From Ephemerocybe angulata (Eukaryota; Basidiomycota; Agaricomycetes; Agaricales; Psathyrellaceae), in contig JAACJK010000115.1 in assembly GCA_013368325.1 (NCBI GenBank), positions 372,001 through 436,000 on the forward strand: 64,000 bases of DNA. The letters are read 5' to 3'. A program made the translations under genes and the position numbers. Shown piece by piece: positions 55,345-64,000 of this stretch. The notes under the pieces are model-generated. The model was not told where the DNA came from and made no database searches. It was given only the letters and a program-made list of their open reading frames with translations. The first letter of the stretch is position 1. Every line of letters starts with the position of its first letter.

Positions 55345-57861
55345 ATGCCTCGTTGCTCTGGTTGCTCTAAGCCTTTCCCCCTACTACCCACTGCTCGTCG
55401 CTGTGGTGCGTGTGCACGCCGTGCTGCAGGAGAGTCTGTTTGGCCCCAGTGTGTTCATTGTGGGGCTACCTACGAGTTCCTTGACGAACCGTTTATTTGT
55501 GGTGTTTGTGTCGACTACGGTGAGTCTTATTTATGCCTGTACATATTGCCTTGTGTTTTTATTGAGTGGCTCTGATACAGAAGGTCCTGGGGGCACAGCC
55601 GAGATTGCTGACAATGCTGTCAGCAATCCCGCCAACCCCAAGACACACAGCAGGCACAAGGCTGCTGCCCCGGAGAGTGATGATGAAATTGACATCAACG
55701 AAGATCAGGTATGTGTTAACTTGTCTGTAGGAGAATACATGTACTCACATGCGCGCCTAATTCTGTCATTTAGGCGCTAAAGCGGCGTGCGGCAGAGATA
55801 ATGGGCTCATTATCCAGCTCGTATGCACGGGCAAGTTCCCGAGGGGCTCCCGGGGTAAAGGTTGCGCCTCCAAAGGTCAAGGGTGGTCAGGCGCACCAGG
55901 CACCGCCCTCGAAGAAGCCAGTACAGCGGATTAATGTCCGGGTAAGTTGTTTATGATCTTATCCAGCCTATTCCAAATCCGGCAACGCTAAAACAACCTT
56001 CTAATAGATCGATAAGATTGTAAATCTCGGAGTGGGAAAGCGCGCTAGCATGCCACCAGGATTTTCCTGGGCACGTATCCTTGAGATACCGGAGGATACG
56101 AAGATGAAGGAAGTCCTAAAGCGGATTTTGGAGGTTGTAGATCGCGAGATGACGAAGGCGCATGATGTCCGAGTTTATTTTGCGTAAGTCCCTACTTCCA
56201 GAACTGCACTAGCGACTCCAACACTCATATCTGGTCTAGCAATCAAATGGTTCTCATGTGGGCTACCTCGAAGACAGAAGTTTCCGCCGAATATTTGAAA
56301 CTTCCGACTCTCGGTGATTTCTGGCGTGCTGTCTCACATAATCTCAACTACGTCAAGGCCACCGATCGCAAGATTAACAGGGTAGACCTCTATGTCAATG
56401 TGAAGTACAATCCTGAGGGTGGGAATGGTGGCGACGATGAGAACGAAGATGATTCCGTGAGTACATTAAGTACTATTTACCCGAGATATTGCTCATACCT
56501 TGGCGTGTAATTTCCAGGAAGCCAACCTGGATAAGTCCAAGGCCGCTAAGTCCAAGACCACGTATGAAACTCGCTCCGGGCCTGGAAATCAGAGGAAAAG
56601 AACTCGTAAGTCAATTCAGTTGCAATATCATAAATTTTGCGGGTGATAATTTCTTTTCAGGTATTGCGGCAAGTGGAGGTGATGCGTACCACACTGAGGT
56701 CTCGACCGCAATTGGTGTTACCTACGAAGTGGAGAAGATGCAGTTGGTTGCCGTGAATGGGAACCCAAAGCAGATCAAGTGGGTTACCTCATCGACGCTG
56801 CACGAGGTTGTCATTGAGAACACCTCGTTCGCTTCTGGGGAGACGAAGCATGTTTATAAGGTAAGAATCTTTGGCTTACCTACTCAGAAGAACTTCAATT
56901 GATTTCTCATAGCTCACCATGGGCGGAAATATGTTTGCTGCCAAGCGCTTTTATAATATTGGACAGGGTGCGTTCGCACCAGTGAGCAATGAAGATAACC
57001 TTCAGAACATCAAGGACGAGGTTCTCCGCCAGTATGTAGCCAAGCTTAGTGCAGAGAAATTTATGGAGGCTGCGAGATCTGACAATATCTCCATTTACGG
57101 TATGTAGTACTTCTCCGGGTTATATTTCGTGGATCGACCTCCATACCTACTGATATACTAAACTTAGATCTCTGTTTCGAAGACCCAATGGTCCTGGTCG
57201 TTAAAAGGGGTGCGGATAAGGGACAGGCATTTTTGGTTGACTTCTTCTACGAGGATGCTGACCTCGCGATGTCCAAATTCTCCGGGACGGACGAGGCAGG
57301 CCATCACGCCGACCTGGTTGGCCGTACAAGTGATGCATGGGCCCATTTCTCTTACTGGGACTCAGGAGAAACAATTGTCTTCGTTGATATTCAAGGTGTG
57401 TTACAGTTTAGTTTCGTCGCCTTGACGTCGCCTTACTAACTGACTCACTTCTGACGAAGGCATTGATACTGCAATGCTCCCAAGTACCACACCTCGCAAT
57501 GGAAGCTCTGAAGGGCTGAAGCTCATCTTGTTCGACATTATGATTCATAGGTATGTCCTTTTTACTCGACCGTCGATGCAACCAGTACTGAATTATGATA
57601 TATTTATCGTGGCTTAGCAAGAAGAAGCGCTATGGTTTGGGTGATAAGGGTCCCGAGGGACTCCAGCGCTTCAAAGAGCAGCACACCTGCAACTCTATCT
57701 GCAGGAAGCTCGAACTCCCTGCTCTCAGCGGTGCCGCCGCCAATAACGACGATGACATTTTCACTCCTAAATCGACCATCAGCACAGATACAGCCGAGTC
57801 CGAGCCTGACGCACCCCGTGACATTCCTGCTGAGGAGAACGCTGGTGATGATGAGACTTAG
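55345..57861 (+). CDS. Alpha-type protein kinase with N-terminal Cys-rich module
   Basis: Eleven exons (55345-55519, 55581-55708, 55774-55941, 56008-56183, 56240-56456, 56518-56605, 56661-56860, 56913-57099, 57168-57395, 57460-57550, 57618-57861) join in phase to 633 aa. The N-terminus has CxxC pairs (CSGCSKPF, CGACARR, CVHCGATYE, CGVC), probably a zinc module. A basic, disordered linker follows. The C-terminal third is an alpha-kinase domain: FAAKRFYNIG with the ATP-binding Lys (about residue 395), FVDIQG with the metal-binding Asp (about 520), the Gly-rich GLGDKGPEGL (about 560) and the zinc-binding HTCNSIC (about 575). These atypical kinases phosphorylate Ser/Thr. It is divergent from the transposase and lies inside the same inverted repeats, so it is transposon cargo or a transposon gene. 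No lesion seen. Confidence 0.9.
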
Positions 57862-58470
57862 ACACCGTGTATGGACCCCCTGGCAAGTTATCCACAAACA
57901 ATGGCGCCGGTCGCACCCAAGTCATGGACCCTAGTCTCTCTAGTAGCATGTATGTTTGTACTACGTACTATTAGTGGGAGGCGAATATCCGTAAAATAAA
58001 CCTTATCTGAGTATAGCCATATCTTTGACTCCATGGAGTGGCCCAATTCTCGATTGAGCAGTCCGGAAATTTGGACATCCAAATTTCCGACGCCTTGCAG
58101 GACTTGGGACTTGGGACTTAATCCTAAGGATCAAAGGTACTATATCTGTTCTCTATGTTAGCTGAGGTACCTATTTGGTACCTATACATAAAAAATCAAG
58201 ACCTTGGAAGGTCGTAGTCACTTTGAAATGACCATATCATTTGTCCCTATTCTGCCCAAGGTGATGGTGGTGACGGCTAGTGCCGTACGGACGGTCGTCC
58301 ACCCTCCGTCACGTAGAGCACTTTGGAAGTCTCATGGATTGGTATAGAGGCTATCTACAGTATCTATATACATGTATACGCCCTCATTTTCCCTTAGCGA
58401 AGTCGAGGTGGGCCACAATACGATGCGAAGCACCGGCGGATGTGGGTGCCCAAACGCACCGCCACCATCA
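57862..58470. other. Right subterminal region of the transposon
   Basis: Non-coding. It contains a small palindrome near 58060-58090 (GGAAATTTGGA with its inverse) that could be a protein-binding or foldback site. Confidence 0.4.
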
Positions 58471-58528
58471 CCGCGCGCGCGCGAAAACCGAAAACCAAAA
58501 TCAGACCTGGCCGCTATGAGCCACCGTA
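58471..58528 (-). repeat. Right terminal inverted repeat
   Basis: Inverse of the left repeat, followed directly by the target duplication GCCGTG. Confidence 0.92.
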
Positions 58529-58534
58529 GCCGTG

Positions 58535-59757
58535 GCCACTCTCCCTGTAGCGAAACACGTTAGCGCTTCGCTAATCCACTGGTAATCATTGATCGATGAT
58601 TGTTCCAAGAATGGTCACCCTCGAAATCCCACCATGTAAATGTGAGTGGACTCCCCGTCTTCGCACGGAGATTTTTCCTGGACACTTTGAAATGAAATGA
58701 AAAAGTGGGAAGGTTTGTAGCATCCGCCGCTGGAGTGATGGTGTCCATCAAAAACCCCTATATGGGAGGTCGGACTTCGAAATAATTGCTTACTAAAGGA
58801 TGACAAAATCGGTTTATGTCAGTGAAAGGTCGCTGGTTGGCTCAGTGGGAGAGGCCCCTTCCCCCCGTATACTGTCCAGAGCCTCCAGGAATTATTCTCG
58901 TATAAATTTCTTGAAGATGTCCCCCAGTGATGGCCCTGGTGGTTGCCTGGTGGGCCAGTACTCATTATCTAATCTTATCTTACCATAACTCTAGCTTGGC
59001 TGATCTTGACTCTTGAGCTCTTCGTGGTAATCACGGTGTGAGTCAAAGTAACTCACTCCGGGCGTTCAGTTCTGTACAGTTAATTTTGTCATCTGAAGAT
59101 CCTTCTAATTTAAGCGCCTCACGCAAGGCTTCACTTGGGCTTCGCCCCTCAGACTCGAGCGAGTGCGAGCACACCGGAGGTGTGCGTAAGCGAGCGAGCT
59201 ACACATTTGATATCTAGACATCCCTCGTACTTAAATTCTATGCCTAGGGGGACCACACTGTCAGCTTTGTGGGAGCATGGGTGTCCAGGTCTGCCCGGAG
59301 GGCCATTGTTTATGACCTAAGATAAGCTGTAAATGGCGATCTGAGTTACTCACATCATGATTGACTCTCATCATCAAGCTGCGTAGAATCGACGGGCACA
59401 CCGCCGTTTCGATTTGCCTGGGCCAGAAGATCTCCACTTGGATCCCCGTAGCTCGCATTGCAGAGTGACCTCTGAGTACTGGCAAAAATGATCGGTGAGC
59501 TTAAGTTGTCCTCCCTTTCCAAAGTCAATCCTTAGGCATCACTCCATTGCCACAATTATCGCATATGCGAACTGATAGATGGGATTCTCCTGCGTCAATC
59601 ATTCTCAGCGCACGGTACATCAGCTTCTTGCAGCCCCAGGATAGTTGCCATCAATGCCATAGATCGTTCAGTTTCTCCAAGGTGGCTTGAATATATTAAG
59701 TACAAAAGCAGCGTACCTCAAGCACCTGCGGTTGGCATAGCCCCACAGCTGTCTACC
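58535..59757. other. No gene recognised
   Basis: Short open frames only, between the transposon and the DUF6533-like gene. Confidence 0.4.
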
Positions 59758-61080
59758 ATGGCAGCAGAAGACATTTCCAACCTCGAGACTCTCGCTGCTC
59801 GTTCCATTACGCTCGAGGTATGTACGTCGTCTCAAAATAAGTCTTCAAAGTATCTAACAGTGGAATGCTTGTAGTACATCAAATGTACGTCATATTACTC
59901 TACGGAATCTCGACTCGAAGGTTGAGTTCGGTGCTCACCGACGGCCCGCAGTCAGCTTCTTCACAATATACGTGAGTGTGCCACTTCCCGCGGCAGTACG
60001 GGTTGCGATTAATCATCCTGGCTCGGGTAGATATACTACTATCTCATTGCATTACCCGAGGAGGTATATACCACCAAAGCAGCTCCCACGTTATTTCATA
60101 TCTCTCTCGACTGATTACTCTAGGTCTCAGAAATATGGCCGCAGAAATGGAAGGCGGGCAAGGTATTATTCTTCCTTGCTCGATATAGCCCGATGTTTTG
60201 AATTCCCCTGGACATACTCGGTGAGCAGTCGCGTTAGAGGGTCATATCTATCAGCGTACTAACCGACACCCGTCTAGCTGGGAAAAGAACTCACATATCG
60301 CTCCCTCCCAAGGTCTCAAATCTAGTAAATCATAATTTGGAGGGTTTCTGATCGGTTGTATAGGTCTGTCAGGGCTTGGACATAGGGAGTGACGGTAGGT
60401 GAGAACCTTGCCATATCCAAGGGTGACCACTCAACACGACCTATCAGTCATTATGAGGATATGTGTGACCGCGTCTGAACGTAAGCATCCGCATGAGATC
60501 TCATGCAACTCGGCGTCTTACTTAATAAAGTCATGATACTTCTCTGCCTTAATGCGCTTTTGGGTGCAAAGAGGAAATACCTCGCATTGATGATCGCACT
60601 ATACACGGTACGTCCGCATATTTGTGTCGACCAGAGCACTGATAGATGATGTGTAGGGATTTACCGTGTCAAATATGGCTCTCCAACTCAGATATATTGC
60701 AGACCTTTCACAACGTAGGTAGTAGTCCCTGGTGGTTCTGGAAAGTCCATTTGAGTTCTAGCTACTGACTATGGTACACCAACAGCGCACCCAGTGTCCT
60801 CATTGAATCATATGCTAGGATACGCATGCAATTCGTCGAAAACGTTTGTTCCTGCCGCAATTCGTAGCATTCGGATGGCTGCGTATGTCGCACTCGCCAA
60901 GGGCATTTGTCAGTATCGCTTTAGTTCACGACCAGCTTCTTTCAGTTTAATAATAGCTTAAAACTACGCTAGGCACAGCTGTGCTCGCCCTTGTGGTATT
61001 TTACGTGCGGTATAGACAAAAAAGTGTCTTGATACATGTGATCCGCCGGGATGGCGGCGCTTATATTTTTCTGTTCACTG
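59758..61080 (+). pseudogene. DUF6533-like multipass membrane protein, broken
   Basis: The start at 59758 (MAAEDISNLETLAARSITLE) is followed by small exons (YIKFSFFTIY, VSEIWPQKWKAGKVLFFLAR) typical of agaric DUF6533 membrane proteins. After ARYSP an extra T in the TTTT run near 60196-60199 shifts the frame; without it the exon would read MFEFPWTYS up to a gtgagc donor. Later pieces continue the family pattern (LLCLNALLGAKRKYLALMIA near 60540; GTAVLALVVFYVRYRQKSVL near 60990), but exons in between are poor. Function of the family unknown. Confidence 0.5.
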
Positions 61081-63483
61081 GTATGTACCCTCTCCAAGCG
61101 TCCTGAGGCTATCCTTCTCATAGGTGGATATTCTAGTCATACATCAGCGAAAAACCCACCTCACGACCTACCATTTCCGTGGATGATATAGGTTAACTAG
61201 GAAGATCATCGAAAGCGGTAGGTCGAGTCAGAGTTGGAACCTTTTTAAAAACTGAATCGACCTACCGGTGAGTGGGACATTCTGTGGTAAGCAAGATCTT
61301 CCCCATGACATTGTGGAAACGCAAGGTATTCTTCGCCAAGATGGCATCCCATGGCTATATAGCACGTATTGTGGGGCACCATTCGGAGACCTCAAACAAG
61401 CATAATGGGGCATAAACATCGTATATTATCAAGCTACGTATTGTACCACTAGACGGGACTCCCGAGTAGGATAGAATGCACAAATCACCAAGGAACGTAC
61501 CTTCGCAAGGAAAGAATGGAGAGAAATGAAAAGAAACCTAAACGCCCTCGCCCCCAGAGTCAGATTTGAACTTGTTCTGGGACAGAACGAAACTCGCCTA
61601 ATCGGAAACCCCCACCCCAAGGTTGACTGCCCCAAGGTTGACTGGGCAACGCTCTAGGTGACGGGGAAAGAGTCGTCGGTTTAGATCTTTCAGCAGCGAG
61701 GAGCAATGAATGGGCACATACTAGGTCCAATTCTTGCCCGCCCTTCGCCGAAAAGCTTCTTCAACTCCCAACGCTCTCGTCCAATCGTTCGGTAGGTCTA
61801 AGCGCCTTGCCCGCCGTTCGTGATCTGTTCTCGTCGTGCATAAGGGATTGGCGTAGAAGGGGCGACGGGAAGAAGGGCGGGTATAGAGTGAAGGGGCGAG
61901 CGGAGAGAAAAGAAGGGGAAAGATGGGGGGAGGGAAGAAAGGGAATCTGGGAACGACGCGTCGCGTCTTGAGCTATTAGTATCCCCCGCGGCGCGCACGG
62001 GCCATGCACGTGCATATTTGATCTCCGCTAGACTCCGCAGCCGCGGGCGCCGGGCGGCAGCTCAGGCTGGGCGCTGGGCGCTAAGTTGGCGTTAAGTTCC
62101 CAGAGCTCGTGCGCGAAGACTCCAGAGTGGGCCGAGACATATACTCGAATATATGTGGCGCCATGCATGTGCTATCCTTACATGTGGATTGCCTACCGCG
62201 ACAAACACACATCGCCGCGCCGCGCCGTGGATTCAGGGCCAAATGCAGCCACAAAAAAGGGACTTGGTCGAGCAATCAGTGGCTTTTGGTGACTACAGGT
62301 AGTAGGAGGAGGAGGACGAGATGGAGGAGGACGATGACTGGGAGGTGAAGAGCTCAGACAGTGACGCTGGAGAGGAGGACGGTTATGGAGAAGATGACTT
62401 TCTGGGAGCAGAGGACGGGGAAACGGTGGGAGGCGAGTACGAAATCGTTGGGTTTGGACGAGAATAAGAACAATCACTCACGATTTGCTCACGATATCAA
62501 ACCATCCAGCCATATAAGCTCCTAGGTAGCAAGTTCTTATCCTTCCACAATGTCAACATGAATGTAATAGCATTACCGTCATGGAATTCTAAGCTCACAG
62601 TCTAGCCATGGTGGTGGAGAGAAGAACATCGTACTCCACCTTGGGACGTCGAATATCTCGCTGATGCCATGATGGCGGTTGTATGAACTTCAGTTACCAT
62701 CACGGTGGCCAATGCCATTCCATTCCCACCGTGCCAACGAAAAGATGTCCTCATTTCCACTGTGATTTGAGATTTCCATAGTGGTAAGCGACATTACTCC
62801 CTATTCCGTGGGGGGTGGGCAATACCGTGAGGAGGGGTTTTTGCTGATGTAAGGCTCACGAATACCATCACAGTCGCGTTCAGTCTCGTATGTTCCATAT
62901 TAATACCCTGTTCGTTGCAAACTCACTTACACAGCCGCCTACGAACAGAAACTCAGCTTCTACGACATCCTTGATATGTAAGTCACGTCGCATAGTCTCA
63001 GCCTTTCCGAAACTCAACGGGCTAAACCATTACAGTGGTCTGAGCTAGTACGCTCTGTTTATTTCTCTGCCCATTGTGTCGTGCCTTTGTTGAACCGTGA
63101 CGCAGCCTCCAAACCTTCGCCATCCCTATCCTCGCTTGTCGGCTCCTCCTCAATCTGCGGAAGACTGATGACCTAGCTGTGTGCTCGATTATTTCCTCGC
63201 TCCTCTTTTCACCTCCGAGTTCAGATGACGGCGACTCACAGGACATCGTTGATGATGTCTGTAATTCCCCCGAGAACCGCGCTAATGGAATAACACGGTT
63301 TCTGGGAATTGGAAGGCAGAGGGAGAAGACTCAGAGAAATCTCGAGACGCTGGGGACTATTTCAGGGTGGCGAGGTGACGGACAAGCGTAGCTAGAGAAT
63401 CATACTGGTCCATATTCAGAGTCTAATTGACGTGTCAATCGACTTTAAGACGGCTGGTACCTCTCCCCGGGCCTTTGAGTCTC
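61081..63483. other. No gene recognised; one short acidic frame
   Basis: A 47-codon plus-strand frame from 62321 (EEDDDWEVKSSDSDAGEEDG) ends at 62464 and could be the tail of an unrecognised gene. A frame at 63179-63391 shows no motif. Confidence 0.3.
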
Positions 63484-63623
63484 TATTTGCCCTGTACTGA
63501 CTTGGATGTGGACCAGCCGAGCCGAGGCTGTGCGGAAGGGGGAATGTGGGTGCTATTTGCCCTGTACTGACTTGGATGTGGACCAGCGGAGCCGAGGCTG
63601 TGCGGAAGGGGGGATGTGGGTGC
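63484..63623 (+). repeat. 70-bp tandem duplication
   Basis: Two adjacent copies starting CTATTTGCCCTGTACTG, with only two or three differences. Confidence 0.93.
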
Positions 63624-64000
63624 TGTATAATTCTGTTGGAAACGTTGACGGAATGACTGTTTGTGGAGGTATGCACTAAATCATCTAGAATATTTAGGAC
63701 TGTGCAGGCATGCTCACGTCCAATGCTTTTATTTTTAATCTGATGCATACGTGCCCGGCCCAGTGGATGGTGAGCACCGGGTGTAATAGTTAGTATCGGA
63801 AAGAATTGCTGTTACCGGAAACTGCCTAAAAATGTAATTGTAGCACTTCCTCCGCAATGGTAATTGTGTGTCGATGACTCATTTCCTAGGCATTGACTTC
63901 TAAGATTCTCCAAGATTCCCGCCCGGGAGTCTATCACGCGCTGACTCGGAATCCTGATAATCACAGAGAAAGGGTCTTCCCCACGCTGGTAGACGCGAAC

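Larger units (their letters stand above)
46624..58528. mobile_element. Two-gene DNA transposon (DDE integrase + alpha-kinase), nested copia
   Basis: Terminal inverted repeats of 58 bp (2-3 mismatches, the first 38 bp identical) bound an 11,905-bp segment. GCCGTG is duplicated directly outside both ends (46618-46623 and 58529-58534). Inside are two divergent genes, a DDE integrase-core protein (minus) and an alpha-kinase (plus), with 848 bp between their start codons. A complete copia element and its 5-bp duplication account for 5,908 bp, so the original element was about 6.0 kb. I cannot assign it to a named superfamily: the 6-bp target duplication and integrase-type core are informative but not decisive. 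Confidence 0.87.

Overview
The window looks like a chromosomal segment of an Agaricomycete (mushroom-forming basidiomycete). The genes are split by many 45-75 bp GT-AG introns, two tRNA genes carry introns, and the gene families are typical of agarics: F-box expansions, an unspecific peroxygenase, small secreted proteins, a DUF6533-like membrane protein and an alpha-kinase. It has a gene-bearing left part and a right part dominated by duplications and nested transposons. All exon models below were spliced by hand and checked for phase; where the phase did not close, the entry says so.

Left part (1-23.5 kb): a 7-exon SH3/TBC protein (1762-8097, minus) with degenerate TBC catalytic motifs; an unrecognised multi-exon gene (8145-9266, minus); a small secreted protein (9759-10332, minus); a decayed multipass membrane gene (12.2-14.6 kb, minus); a Dal5-type major facilitator (14866-16979, minus); short repeats with tRNA-Glu fragments (18.2-19.8 kb); and a Delta-12-type fatty acid desaturase (21952-23476, plus) that lies beside a 63-bp hairpin and a 1.1-kb element with 53-bp inverted ends.

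Middle part (25-44.6 kb): one complete intron-containing tRNA-Glu(CTC), four broken tRNA-Glu relatives, and tRNA-Ser(CGA). An inverted 1-kb duplication carries LSM6, with an intact copy at 35.1 kb and a frameshifted copy at 27.2 kb. The intact side has acquired a 445-bp hAT-like MITE with an 8-bp target duplication, and the other side shows the empty site. A direct 1.1-kb duplication carries a 100/101-aa secreted protein. Three F-box paralogues share one 4-exon structure. An intact heme-thiolate peroxygenase lies at 37.2-38.5 kb, and a homeodomain-like pseudogene at 42.1 kb.

Right part (46.6-58.5 kb): the main find is an 11.9-kb DNA transposon with 58-bp terminal inverted repeats and a 6-bp target duplication. 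It carries two divergent genes, a 427-aa DDE integrase-core protein and a 633-aa alpha-kinase with an N-terminal Cys-rich module. A complete Ty1/copia element (two 403-bp LTRs that read as identical, 5-bp target duplication, one 1589-aa gag-pol ORF) has inserted into a coding exon of the DDE gene. Removing it restores both the reading frame and a roughly 6.0-kb autonomous-looking element. The remainder (58.5-64 kb) holds a broken DUF6533-like gene, a 70-bp tandem duplication and no other gene I can recognise.
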